Below, one piece after another: positions 22,866 to 35,365 of a stretch of DNA of 64,000 nt; position 1 is the first letter of the stretch; each line of letters begins with the position of its first letter. The position numbers and the translations under genes were made by a program. Below the pieces are notes generated by a model. The model did not search any database. It had not been told where the DNA came from and was given only the letters and a program-made list of their open reading frames with translations. This DNA is from Gigaspora margarita (Eukaryota > Glomeromycota > Glomeromycetes > Diversisporales > Gigasporaceae): contig WTPW01000418.1 in assembly GCA_009809945.1 (NCBI GenBank), positions 111,826 to 175,825 on the forward strand. The letters are read 5' to 3'.

Positions 22866-25800
22866 GGGAATTGCTATTCGCACCATGGATTTTTGCTATT
22901 CACACCATGGTACAATGTAGATCACCTCAATTTTGTTACTTAAATATTTTAACTTTTAAAAATTTTTAATATTATCTCCATGAGTTCTTGATGAAATTTA
23001 ATAAAAAAATTTTTATTAGAATTCTATGGATTCATAGAATTAAAATAAAAAAATTTTCATCGAATTTGGTCAAAAACTCATAGAGATATCTTTGATGAAA
23101 GTTCCTGTAAACAATTTCAACGTAGCTTCTTTGTAATATGTTTTTTTGCTTTTTCAAAATAACCCACTGTTCGGCGATGATTTACAAGAAATTTTACTAT
23201 GCTAACTAAAAAAATTTTTATAACAAACTTGTAGCGTATACCATATACCATTAGAATCTCAAATTTCATGAAAAAATATTGAAAACTCGTGAATATATTA
23301 ACGTTTTTGTAAATTCGGACGCATACATTTTCGCAAGTTTTCGCCTATATTCAAATGCTTCCGAAAGCACTTTCTCAAAATAAAACCTCAAAAACGTGAC
23401 TAAGTAAATTGATAAAATAGGTATACGAGAGTCTTTAGTTGAAATTTTATCATAAAAGGATTATTATTGACGAAGTTATAATGATTTTTCAATTTGCTTC
23501 CAGATTCAGGATTTTCTAAAATTTTCAATTTTGATAAAAACAGAAAAATCACTATCACAGGCTATATTTTCACAAGTTCAAATGAAACAAGTTACTGCGC
23601 ACTAAATAAACTTTTAGAACATATAATTGATTAATAGAATCTCAATTTTCATGAAAAAATAATGAAAACTCGTGAAGATATTAACGTTTTTGTAAATTCA
23701 GACGCATACATTTTCGCAAGTTTTCGCCTATATTCAAATGCTTCTGAAAGCACTTTCTCAAAATGAAATGTCCAAGACGTGACTAAGTAAGTTGATACAA
23801 TAGGATACGAGAGTCTTCAGTTAAAATTTCATCAAAAACGGATTAATATTGACGAAGTTATAATGATTTTTCAATTTGCTTCCAGATTCGGGATTTTCTA
23901 AAATTTTCAAGATGAAAAAGAAAAATCACCATCACAGGCTAGATTTTCACAAGTTCAAATGAAANAAGTTACTGCGCACTAAGTAAACTTTTAGAGCATA
24001 TAATTGGTTAATAGAATCTCAAATTTCATGAAAAAATATTGAAAACTCGTGAAGATATTAACGTTTTTGTAAATTCNNANGCATACATTTTCGCAAGTTT
24101 TNGCCTATATTCAAATGCTTCTGAAAGCACTTTCTCAAAATGAAACCTCCAAATGTGACTAAGTAAGTTGATACAATAGGTATACTAAAGTCTTTATTTA
24201 AAATTTCATCAAAAACGGATTAATATTGACGAAAATATTTAGATTTTTCGTTTGTAACTAGATTCGAATTTCTCTTGTAAACAATTTTGGCATGTGATAT
24301 ACATTTTTATCAAAGATATCTCTACGAGTACTTGACCAAATTCGATAAAAAATTTTTTATTTAAATTCTACAAATATATAGAATTCAAATAAAAAAATTT
24401 TCATCGAATTTGGTCAAGAACTCATAGAGATATGGGGTGTCTCATATTAAAAGGGCCCATTTTGACATATACCTCATTTTGAGATAATTGAGTTTAATCA
24501 TTTGTTTTGATTTTCGGACTGATCCGGGATTAAGCAAATTTCACGATTTTGATTGGTTAAAGGCAACAAGTGACTATCGGGTGATCTCGTGATATCTTGA
24601 CCTTAGGCAGCCTCATGTAATTTTTCTTTTTAATTATCTCCATTTTTTATTATGCAAATCGACTTTCATTTATAATTGAAAAATGTCAATCATGNCAAAA
24701 TTTTCATGAATTTAATAAAAACACATTTTTCAAAAAAATTGCAAAATGGGCCCTTTTAATACGAGACACCCCATATCTTTGATGAAAGATTTTTTCTATT
24801 TTCAAAAACATATATCATGTGTCAAAATTGTTTACAAGAAAATTCGAATCTAGTTGCAAACGAAAAATCTAAATAACTTCGTCAATATTAATCCATTTTT
24901 GATGAAATTTTAACTGATGACTCTCGTAAACCTATTGTATCAACTTACTTAGTCACATTTTGGAGGTTTCATTTTGAGAAAGTGCTTTAGAAAGCATTTG
25001 AATATAGGCGAAAACTTGCGAAAATGGATGCGTCTGAATTTACAAAAACGTTAATATCTTCACGATTTTTCATTATTTTTTCATGAAAATTGAGATTCTA
25101 TTAATCAATTATATGTTCTAAAAGTTTACTTAGTGCGCAGTAACTTATTTCATTTGAACTTGTGAAAATATAGCCTGTGATGGTAATTTTTCTGTTTTCA
25201 TCAAAATTGAAAATTTTAGAAAATCCCGAATCTGAAAGCAAATTGAAAAATCATTATAACTTCGTCAATATTAATCCATTTGTGATGAAATTTTAACTAA
25301 CGACTCTTGTATACCTATTGTATCAATTTACTTAGTCATGTTTTTGAGGTTTCATTTTGAGAAAGTGCTTTTGGAAGCATTTGAATATAGGCGAAAACTT
25401 GCGAAAATGTATGCGTCCGAATTTACAAAAACGTTAATATATTCACAAGTTTTCAATATTTTTTCATGAAATTTGAGATTATAATAGTATATATTATGTG
25501 CTACAAGTCTAGTTAACAAATTATTTTAGTTAGCATAGTAAAATTTCTTGTAAATCATCGCCGAACAATGGGTTATTTTGAAAAAGCAAAAAAACTTATT
25601 ACAAAGAAGCTACATTGAAATTGTTTTCAGGAACTTTCATCAAAGATATCTCCATGAGTTTTTGACCAAATTCGATGAAAATTTTTTTATCTTAATTCTA
25701 TGAATCCATAGAATTCTAATAAAAAATTTTTTTATTAAATTTGATCAAGAACTCATGGAGATAATATTAAAAAATTTTTTAAAAGTTAAAATATTTAAGT

Positions 25801-25872
25801 GACAAAATCGAGGTGATCTACATTGTACCATGGTGTGAATAGCAAAAATCCATGGTGCGAATAGCAATTCCC
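22866..25872. mobile_element. 3.0-kb foldback element, GGGAATTG family
   Basis: Ends GGGAATTGCTATTCGCACCA and TGGTGCGAATAGCAATTCCC are perfect inverses, flanked by an 8-bp duplication TTAAATTA (22858-22865, 25873-25880). Arms exceed 1 kb. Inside the left arm a unit of about 378 bp is repeated near 23249, 23630 and 24007 (TAGAATCTCAAATTTCATGA, CGCATACATTTTCGCAAG, AGTTACTGCGCACTAA); about two inverted copies lie in the right arm. A separate TIR element (24434-24772) occupies the centre. It keeps many CpGs, so it looks younger than its surroundings. No ORF of note. Several N bases at 23965 and 24077-24102. Confidence 0.9.
24434..24772. mobile_element. TIR element at the centre of the 3-kb foldback
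   Basis: Ends GGGGTGTCTCATATTAAAAG and CTTTTAATACGAGACACCCC, continuing inward as GGGCCCATTTTG/CAAAATGGGCCC. Flanks carry ATAT on both sides (24430-24433, 24773-24776). Removing it and one ATAT restores AGAGATATCTTTGATGA, the sequence found elsewhere in the host arms. Confidence 0.8.
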
Positions 25873-26560
25873 TTAAATTATTAGTACAAGTATAATTTTA
25901 ATCATTTTGATAATTATATTTAAGAGAATATATTATTAACTATGATTATTTAATCAATCATTAATTATTAGTATAAATATAATATTTCAAACAAGTAAAA
26001 ATCAAATCAGAACAAAAAAATTCTTTTTAATATATACTCATGTACTATATGTATATATACATATACCAGATTATCTTAGTATGTTGATAAAAGCTTGTAC
26101 ATATATACATGCTTATTGTTTATTGAAAAACAATTACAAAATCTAATATTATAGGTGCTGCCAGATATGAATATTTGCAGTATATGAGCATATATCAAAA
26201 AAAATTTTCTACTATTTTGAAATCTGTAATAATTCTGTTTACTTTAAAATTTGTATTTCAAGAGCTATATTATTAACTATAATTATTCAATAAATTACCA
26301 GAATAAGTATGAAATTTAATTCTGTTTCCTTTAATAATTGTGTATCAAGAGAATGATATATATAATTAACTGTAATCATTTAATCATTCAATAAATTACT
26401 AGAAGAAATGAAGTTTAATTCTGTTCACTTTAATATTTGCATTTCAAGAAATATACTATGTGTATAATTAACTATAATTATTTAATTATTCAATAAATTA
26501 CTAGTATAAGTATAATTTTATTTTGTTTATTTAATAGTAGAAATTACAATAATTCTAGTA

Positions 26561-27193
26561 CTAACTCAACTTAACCACTATATATATCACATTAGAAAAT
26601 AAGCACTATAACAGAATTTTATATAGTAAATCATAAATTTTCAATGCAACAAACTCAACCTTAATTATATATTGTGATGACTAGAATAGTAAATAAGTTC
26701 TATTACAAAAATTCTTATACAAAAATTAAAATAATTTCAATACCAAACTTTAATTATATATATATATATTGGTAATTAAGAATTTACTTTCACAATATAA
26801 ACTAATGCTATGTGTATAATATTAAAAAATCTTCCATGTGCTAAAGATACAGAGCCAATGCTAGTAATTTATAAATATTATGTGTGAAGCTCTAAAATTA
26901 TGTACATTTCTGCTTAAACAATTTAAAATATACATAAGAAATATTTATATATACTTAATATATACCATAATGCTAATCAGTGATGTAAATTGGATCTGTG
27001 CAGTAGGCACAGTGCATATAGATTTAAATTTGCATGTATATTAGGGCTCCTCATATATATAACGCGCATATAAATTTTTTTTTGTTCATTTTTTTTTGTG
27101 TTTGTGCCAATAAAAATTTTTTGAATTTATAACACTGATGCTAATTATTTTTAATAGTATAAATTTTATTAAAAAAAGCCCAAATATTTTTTA
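26561..27193. other. AT-rich DNA, no gene
   Basis: No gene or clear repeat apart from AT microsatellites near 26755-26770. Confidence 0.45.
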
Positions 27194-28270
27194 GAGAATT
27201 GGTATTTTCACACCTCTTTTTTGGTATTGCTATACTCATGTAAATCATTTTAATTGTTTAAAAATTTTTTAACTTTGATTGAAGATATCTTGCAACCCAT
27301 CTAACCAAATTCAATCAATTTTTTTTCTTCACTTAATTTAATAGCTTTTTACAATTAAAATAAAAAAAGTTGATTGAATTTGGTTAGGTGGGTGCCAAGA
27401 TATCTTTGATCAAAGTTTGTAAACAATTATTGCCACAGCTTATATTTGATAAATGTTTAGAATTTTACAAAATCTTTGATCAAAGATATATTGGAACCCA
27501 TCTGACCAAATTTGATCAATATTTTTTCTTTGAATTCCATAGCCTTTTATAGTTAAAATAAAAAAAAAGTTGATCAGATTTGGTCAGGTGAGTGCCAAGA
27601 TATCTTTGATCAAATTTGAAACCAATTTTTGATATAGCTTATACATGTTTAGAACTTTACAAAACTTTGATCAAAGATATCTTGGAACCTACCTGACCAA
27701 ATTTAATCAACTTTTTTTTCTTTAAATTTTACAATGTTTTACAATTAAAATAATAAAAGTTGATCGAATTTGGTCAGGTGGGTGTCAAGATATCTTTGAT
27801 CAAATTTTGTAAAAATTATTGCTACAGCTTATATTTGATAGATGTTTAGAATTTTACAAAAATTTGCTCAAGATAACTTGTAACACACCTGACCAAATTT
27901 GATTAACTTTTTTTTCTTTGAATTCTACAGCATTTTACAAATAAAAAAACAGTTGATTGAATTTGGTCAGGTGGGTACAATGATATTTTTGATCAAACTT
28001 TGAAAGCAATTTTTGCTGCAGCTTATATTTGATAGATATTTAAAATTTTATAAAAACTTTGATCGAATTTATCTTGGCCCTCACCTGACCAAATTTGATC
28101 AACTTTTTTTTTTTGAATTCTACAGCATTTTATAATTAAAATAAAAAGAAGTTGATCAAATTTGGTCAGGTGAGCACCAAGATATTTTTGACCAATTGTA
28201 TATAAAATTATAAAAATTAATGATCTATATAAGTGTGGCAAAGCCAAAAAGGGGTGTGAAAATATCAGAA
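27194..28270. mobile_element. Foldback element, GGGAATTG family, decayed copy
   Basis: Ends GAGAATTGGTATTTTCACAC and GTGTGAAAATATCAGAAT are diverged relatives of the 20512 element. The interior again consists of tandem hairpin units of roughly 200 bp (ACCTGACCAAATTTGATCAA / TTGATCGAATTTGGTCAGGT, loop CAATTAAAATAA). A target duplication is no longer recognisable. A 74-codon minus frame at 28023-28247 is read-through of these hairpins, not a gene. Confidence 0.8.
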
Positions 28271-29590
28271 TATTACAAATGTATATTTGTAATTTTGTAA
28301 ATTCTATTTATAATAGTTTTAGATTTTTATAAGATTTTGTTATAGTAGCTTTTATATTATGGCTTTGTCTAAAAGTTATAAAAATCAATTTACATTAAAA
28401 ATAATAATAAAAAATCAATTTACATTAAAAATAATAATAATAAAATATATTGTAATTTTTAGATTACTTATCACCTTTTCACACTAGATCTTAACTAGTT
28501 TTAACTTTTTATTATCTTCTTGATTCACCAAGAAATTTATTATAGTTATGTAATAATAAATTTCAAACAGGTATATAAGTGGTTCAAAATTTAATTAAAC
28601 TAGAAATTAATTGCACTTTGCTATTTTGTTGAATATAGAATTCAAATAGAATGGTAGTTGATAATTTCATTAATAATTAATTGAAATATAACTAAATCAA
28701 TTTTTCAAAATATCAAAAAAATCTAAAATTTGTTGTAAAGCTAAAATGTTACTATTTGGCAATGATCAAGTAAATAACTGCTAAGAACTAAAATAAAAAT
28801 TAAAAATATGAAATGCAAATATAATAATTAGATTTTTATGTTCCATAGGCTATTTTTAAAACAAAACCTCAATTATGCCACTATAAATTGCCTTACTGAA
28901 TTGTTAAAATGATTATAAAAATTTGAATTACTGTACTTTCATTGCTAAATCATTATTATTCATTATTTATCTTATTTATGCAAAATTTAAGCACAAAGCT
29001 TAAATTTGGCAATCTTTAATATCCTTACAAACAAAGTATAAAATCTATGTGCACATGTTTAAAAGTTTCACATAATTTTGACTAAAAATGTGCATGCAAT
29101 TCACATACTTTTGGGTTAAATAGTGCACCAAAATCATTAGTTAAATACAGAAGATGTGCATACAGAGCACATTATACTATATTCAGATTTATCCATATAA
29201 ATTTAATTATATAAAAACTATATAGTGCACAAATTTTTAAAATTGTTCACATAAATTATGTATACAATGTGCACAAGATTCACATACTTTTGGGATCAAA
29301 TTACACTGCTTACAAATTTTCTGCTTCATTATCCTAGCCATTTTTGGAGCTCTTTTTTATTAATATATGTCCAATATAATAATTTTTTATAAAATGTAGA
29401 GTAAATTCTATTATTCACCATTGGCATATTAACAGTATCTAATTATAAAATTTTATATGCTTGACTGCCAAATGTTACTATTGGAGACACCCATTTAACA
29501 GTTGGCTTTTCTAAATTATTCATATAATGAAAACATTAAATTATTAAGATTTAAAATCACAATAAAATTACTAAACATCATAGTAAACAT
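28271..29590. other. AT-rich DNA with small direct repeats, no gene
   Basis: No gene. TCAATTTACATTAAAAATAA is duplicated in tandem at about 28385 and 28418. TTCACATACTTTTGGG occurs at about 29099 and 29279 with GTGCA motifs around both, suggesting an old duplication of about 180 bp. Confidence 0.45.
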
Positions 29591-29770
29591 AGGACCCCGA
29601 AATACACATAGATAGGTTAGGTTAATTATAGAGTTACTAAAAAAGAAAAGATCTGCAGAAAAAAACTTCAAAAATAAGCAAAAAAATTACTATAAATAGA
29701 AAAGATCTGCATAAAACCTCAAAAATAAGCAAACTCATACCTGACCTATCTATGTATATTTCGGGGTCCT
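29591..29770. mobile_element. 180-bp hAT-like MITE
   Basis: Ends AGGACCCCGAAATACACATA and TATGTATATTTCGGGGTCCT, then GATAGGTTAGGT / ACCTGACCTATC. The 8-bp duplication GTAAACAT lies at 29583-29590 and 29771-29778. Inside, GAAAAGATCTGCA is directly repeated. Inserted in the 3' part of the decayed gene described next. 8-bp duplications are typical of hAT elements. Confidence 0.9.
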
Positions 29771-29778
29771 GTAAACAT

Positions 29779-31200
29779 ACTAATAAATTAGTTAAAAGCT
29801 GTGTTATAGTACCATTAAAGGATTTAGAAATACTTTCTTTTAAAGCTTCAACAATATAAGTAAAGAAAGCATGATATAAAATAGGATCTTGAAATATTAT
29901 TGTAATTTTTCTATAAAAGAATAATTTAAAATTGTTATACATTTTAAAATAGAAAATTTGTATGTATTCATTTAACTTTAACCCAAAATATATTATGAAA
30001 ATTTTCTAGGGCTAGCTATATTATATTTATTCAATTCATTTTGGTATGCTACAATTATTCTTTTATCTAAACCTTTTCTTATTCCTTCATTAATATGCTA
30101 AATCATATTGTAAGAATGGTTCTTCATACACATCTGCAAGTTTATATAAAAAAAATTAGTTTTTAATATTTATAGTTCATTCAGTTTGTTAAATAATTCA
30201 ACTTATACTAATTTTTCTGGCCTTTTGCATACAGTTAAAAAAGTCAAAGCAGAAAGAACAAATATTTGAATATCCATTGTCTTGATAAAGGTCACTTATA
30301 ATATCTTGCATTTCATCAAAAAGGATAGAGCTTTTGTTTACCAAATCGATAATATATTTAGTTCAGAAATATTTGTTCTAAGTGAAAATGATATAATTAG
30401 TTTCATCGTAATTGAATATATACATAACAAAAAACTTGCAAGAATATATTAACTGCGTTCATGTTGTTGCATGATTAAAGACTGTCTTTGAAATAATTAT
30501 CAATTTGTATTTTAATTATTTCTTTGAACATTTTCTTGGTTATATTCATATAAACCTTGTTTGATTTTGATAAGAGCTTGCTATTTTTATTTTAAATATC
30601 AAAAATATTTAAATTTTTAGTAATAGATTTGGTTAATTTGCTAATTTGACTCTCATCTATGTTAATAATTATATGTATAATAGTTGATTCCTATGCTAAC
30701 TGTTTATAAATCTCTTCAGTTGTATGATCAGGATATTTCTTAAGAACTTCAAAAATTTTAAGACAAATTCTTTGACAGATATTTGAGACATGAACTTCGA
30801 CAAGAATTTTGTAAATCTATGTAAAAAATAAATATAACAGCTTAATCCTATATGCTCACACTATATTAAACTTAGTTTTTCATGAAATGCACTTTTTCTG
30901 ATTCCAATATTCGGTTATTATAGCTTGGATAAATTTATTTTTTAGTTCTTTCAAGATATGTTGATGAGTATTGTATTTTGGAAAGCTGCTAATTTTGAGT
31001 AATAGATATATGTGTTTAATTCAAATATTCTATGAAAATACAAGTTAGCAAGTATAAATAAATTATTTGAGTATGTCATATCATCATACCCAAATATCTT
31101 CTATATTCATTTGATTTTGTTGTTGGAATTCTTGAACTTCTATTCGAGCCAACAAGGCTGCTAGCATTTCAATCATGCTAGGATCAGCTATATGATTATT
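29779..31200 (-). pseudogene. Decayed multi-exon gene, family uncertain
   Basis: Minus-strand fragments in order, separated by AT-rich intron-like gaps and stops: MIEMLAALLARIEVQEFQQQ (about 31175-31095), IYKILVEVHVSNICQRICLK then IFEVLKKYPDHTTEEIYKQL (about 30820-30700), YIIDLVNKSSILFDEMQDII then SDLYQDNGYSNICSFCFDFF (about 30360-30245), and DPILYHAFFTYIVEALKESI then SKSFNGTITQLLTNL (about 29900-29785). The amphipathic helical character suggests HEAT-type repeats, as in importin/exportin proteins, but this is a guess. No continuous reading frame remains. The hAT MITE at 29591 inserted into its distal end. Confidence 0.4.
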
Positions 31201-31594
31201 GTAAAAGAGAAGAGATAGATAACATTAGTTTTTCTACTTAGGTTGTGCTTGCTATAGAAACTGAGCCAGAAGTCCAAAATAAAAAAACCAAAACAAGAAA
31301 CCTTGGATTTCCTTAAAAAAAAGTCCATTTTTAGAAAATAAATTTACAGGATTTTAATAATAATGAAATTAATAATTATCAGTTTACTCTGAAAAAACTG
31401 ATTGTCCAAAATTAAAATTGGTCATGTAAATTTTTTTTGCCTTGATATTTCTGCACAAAATAACATCATCATTTATGTAAAATGGCATGACAAAAAAATT
31501 TCTGCCATGACATTAACTCCAATAAAAAATGTCCTGTTATTTTTTATCATATAACCAATATCTTATACTTATCTAGCATATTTGTATAAGGTCA

Positions 31595-31965
31595 GCAAAG
31601 TTAATTTCTCATTTTGCATAATATGCCATTCCAAAATTCCAGTTAGTAGGTCAGATTTCTTTTATTTGTTATTTTTTAATCTATTGAAAATTAATAAGCT
31701 TATGTTCACATATAAGGCCATACAAAATTTAATTATTTGGTTTGTATAATATGGAATCAGAAATTTTTAGAATTTTTTTTTCAAACATATCAGGTAATTC
31801 TGAAAATTAAGGTTACCATTGGACAATACCAGAGAAAATATTAAATAAAAAAATAGAATAATTGGAATTTAAAAAAAAAGTTTTTTTTTGAAAAATTGGG
31901 TCAGCGTATTATACAAAACAAAAAATTAATTTTGTGTGGCCTAATTATGTGATTTTTATATTGAT
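31595..31965 (+). repeat. Dispersed repeat, CpG-poor copy (pairs with 37330-37700)
   Basis: Matches 37330-37700 in the same orientation: AAAGTTAATTT start, TATGTTCACATATAAGGC against TATGTTCACATCTAAGGC, TATCAGGTAATTC, TTGAAAAATTGGGTC against TTGAAAAAATTGGGCC, and TGGCCTAAT near the end. CpGs in the other copy are mostly TpG, CpA or lost here. No target duplication or TIR seen, so the element type is unknown. Confidence 0.7.
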
Positions 31966-32389
31966 AACAGCAACTATAAATTCCAAACACATGCGAATAA
32001 AGAAAAAAAGAAAAAAGGTAAGTTGTAGTGTTTTGACATTTATTGTACCAAAAATTCTGAAAAAAATTTTATATACAACATCATTGGACATTATTTGTTT
32101 GCAATGACAAAGATCTTTTATTAGTAAACTTGTGATAAAAATTTGTAACAGTTCTGATATTACTATCAGTTGGGAGATATCAGACCTGCCAGTTTAAGCT
32201 ACTTGGATAGTAAATGGAAATAAGGTAATTAGGATGGGTTTTAAATATATATCAGGTTAGAGAAATATTAGATAGTTCAAGTTAAAATAATAGTATAGGT
32301 TTGTAATAAATATGATAGAAAAATAGCATAGTAAACTTCTATTGTGATTGGCTGATTTTTGTAGATCTTCACATTATACTAAAGTATTA
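31966..32389. other. AT-rich DNA, no gene
   Basis: No gene, repeat or hairpin recognised. Confidence 0.4.
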
Positions 32390-33120
32390 CAGTCAGACCT
32401 CTTTATAGTCACACTCCATATAGTCACACCTCTATATAAGCACCAATATTGTGCAACAGACTTAAATATAGTAAAAAACCTTCTTATAGTCACAAATCAC
32501 CTATAATCACTATCACAAAAAAATTTTGATTTTTTTATAAATTTTATTAATAAAAACTTTTTTATAGTCACCAATTTTGATTAAACAAAATCTGATTGAC
32601 CAATATTCATATTCATGTTTATTTAAAATATTTTATTAAAAATTCTTAAAGGTTTGACAGCAAATAACTTTTGTTGCAGCAATCCGATTTAAATGAAACA
32701 ACCACCAAAATGTTCATCTTGATGAGACGATTCTAATGAGCCCAAGATCGTTAAAATCCAATCACAGGCTCCTGCGATTGTTAAGGATTTGTGTCACTTT
32801 ACATGTTTAAGAATTGATTAAATTTAAATATCTAAGCAAAAAATCCTTAATGATCTTAGCATTTTGTAACTAGATTTGACAATTTTATGCTCTTTAGAAA
32901 ACATTCTAGTAGTCATTTTATCCAAATTGGGCCACTGGATCAAAAGTTATTCACTATCAAATATTTTAAAATTTTTAATAGTATTTCAAATATGTGCAAA
33001 TATATTACTTATTGGCCTTTGGTTATGTGACCATGACAAGGTATTTTATTTATAGTTACACCTCTATACAATCACCAAAATAGGGCGCAACCAACTTGTA
33101 ATTATAGAGAGGTCTGACTG
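32390..33120. mobile_element. 731-bp pogo-like MITE
   Basis: Ends CAGTCAGACCTCTTTATAGT and AATTATAGAGAGGTCTGACTG-like sequence (right end CAGTC inverted at 33116-33120), with TA at 32388-32389 and 33121-33122. Near both ends the motif TATAGTCACACCTCTATA is repeated several times (32404-32520 and 33055-33075), probably subterminal transposase-binding sites. No transposase ORF. Confidence 0.85.
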
Positions 33121-33122
33121 TA

Positions 33123-35053
33123 TTAAAGTAATAATTTTCTGTCACAAGAATAACAAGAATGGATTCATAGCCACAAATATGAATTTGCAAAAACTATACC
33201 TTCTTTTCTACAAGACATTAAAGTAATTTGGTAAACAGTGAGGTAATTCGAAAGTTAAGTGAGAGCTACTTTTTAAGTATTTTATAACTTTCTATTTAGC
33301 TTGAAATCTATTTAAACTATGCGATTTAAACTTTTTTTTTGTTTAGTTTTACTAGAATGTTTGTAGCTTATAAACAATAAGTAAATGGTATGCTTATTCT
33401 TTTTTATGTTTTTACTATTTTACTTTTAATCTAACTTTTATTTTATTTTATTTATTTATTTTTTGTTCTTTATTAATACTAATGTACTTTCTTCACATAA
33501 TAATCTTAGATCTAGTATTAAATAATCGTATAAGGTTTTAATAACATTGTCATGATAGATAGCTTTGACAATTAGTAGTTATTGGTATTTAGTATCACAA
33601 ATGATATTTAAATAGGATGATGCTGAAATTTGTATATATTATGTGTGATTTTTAAATTTTTTGAGTTAGCATTTTTTTTAAAAGTAAATTAGAATTTAGA
33701 TCAGCAACATTAGCAGGTTTATCTCATAGGGTTTATATTTTTAAAATGAGACCCTCAAATTTTAGCATCTTCTGTAACATCAAATAAAAATGTACAGAAA
33801 GGTAAAAAGGTGTGTTTATTGATAGAATAGATAAAATTTATTGATCTTGCAATAATAAAATTAATATTTCTTCTTTATAGAAGATAATAAAGGTATTAAG
33901 GGTATTTCTAATATACATAATGATGTGCTTAATATTTAAGTAAAACTTTAAAGACCAATTAATACTACATATCATCATTATACTATTATCATCTCACAAT
34001 TTGATTGGTCGATTGGTCAATAAAATTACAAGATGATTACCAAAATCTAACCAATCACAATGAAAGTCTGCTATGCTTAGGAAAATAGTAATAATGAATA
34101 ATGTAATAAATAATTCAATGTATCAATAAGTTATAATTTCAATAAAATAATTCAATAAACACAATGTCAATAATTTATCCATTACAATATAAAAGAAATC
34201 ACTCAGAAGACTTTATTATAAAGGAGGAAATCACTCAGACATTGCCTGAAAATATAAATACATCAGATGCATGTTAATTATCTATAATTCCTGCTACATT
34301 CATCAGATTAATTTCCTTTTTCTTCCAATATTATTAATCTTTATTTCTCTTAATACCAATTAAACTTCTCCTCACATTAATGTCTAGATTAAGACTTTAT
34401 ACCCAAGATATCAATACTGAATCAATACTTCCTTAAACTAGAGATTTGTGATAATATATGAAAACCTGGAGTTATCATGAGAAATTTAAAGAACATGTGA
34501 ATTATACTTCTTAGTTAGCATGGTATATTTAATATCATCATCAGGCATGTTTGAGATATTGGAAATCTAGAATATGTCTTAATACATAAAGCAATAATAT
34601 AGGGTGTTATATTTTAAGAAAAGATGAACATCAGATGGTTTAAGGTTTAAGGATGATCAATTTAACATGATCAGATCATACAGCGCATAAGGATGAGCAT
34701 CCTTAAAATATACCTGGGGTATAGGCTCTTAACCTATAACCTCTAAATGAATAAACTAAATCTAAAATAGCTATCATGTGCTAACTAAATTGAGAACAGG
34801 ATAAAAGCTTATACAGGCTTAAACAGCTCTATAAGGACAGAGATGATGATCATAAGGGAGATTTGGGCACAAAAAATCTTTAAGAGTGTAACACCGAATG
34901 CTACATTGAAATTGCAAACCAATGTATAGATTCCAGTCAGGAATAGAGATTGTATCTGTATAAGGTTGCCCAGGTAACCTGTATAACACCCATTAATTGA
35001 GTCATGGCACTTGCTACTCTGGGTGACCCATATTGGTTATCCATAAACCCATG
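33123..35053. other. AT-rich DNA, no gene
   Basis: No gene. GAAATCACTCAGA is directly repeated near 34196 and 34228. From 34600 on the sequence is less AT-rich and contains GGTTGCCCAGGTAACC near 34965, a motif that recurs at 35905-35990. Confidence 0.45.
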
Positions 35054-35061
35054 ATGCAGCT

Positions 35062-35357
35062 AGGACCCTGGACATCTCTCATATAGGTCATAACTGGATT
35101 TGGCCAATTTTGATCTAATTTGCTAAAAATGACAAAATCTATTTACTTTAATTTCTTCTAATCCAGTAATCAGAATTGAATAAACTTTTTTTGTTAGATG
35201 TGCCTCACTGAGAGCTTTATTTTAAAAAAAAGTTCATTCAAATTGGACCACTGGATGCCAAGATAATTGCCAAAAACTGTTTTTTTGCTTCTCAAATTTT
35301 AGGTGCTTTTGCTGAAAAATTTCAAGTATGACCTTTATACTAGATGTCTGGGGTCCT
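35062..35357. mobile_element. 296-bp hAT-like MITE
   Basis: Ends AGGACCCTGGACATCTCTCA and ACTAGATGTCTGGGGTCCT; 8-bp duplication ATGCAGCT at 35054-35061 and 35358-35365. Internal near-palindrome (CCAGTAATCAGAATTGAATA against TTCATTCAAATTGGACCACTGG-like sequence). A fragment of the same terminus (ACATCTCTTATATAGGTCAT) is at about 61996. The AGGACCC start is shared with 29591-29770. Confidence 0.85.
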
Positions 35358-35365
35358 ATGCAGCT

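Larger units (their letters stand above)
20200..26560. repeat. About 95-bp satellite split by foldback insertions
   Basis: A unit like AATAAATTACTAGAATAAGT, ATGAAGTTTAATTCTGTTTA, CTTTAATAATTGTGTTTCAA, then ATATATAATTAACTATAATT recurs at 20220-20470, 21770-22140 (starts near 21826, 21923, 21968, 22066), 25875-25990 and 26230-26560. The gaps are occupied by the elements at 20512-21585, 22196-22763 and 22866-25872, so one ancestral array seems to have been split. Noncoding. Confidence 0.65.
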
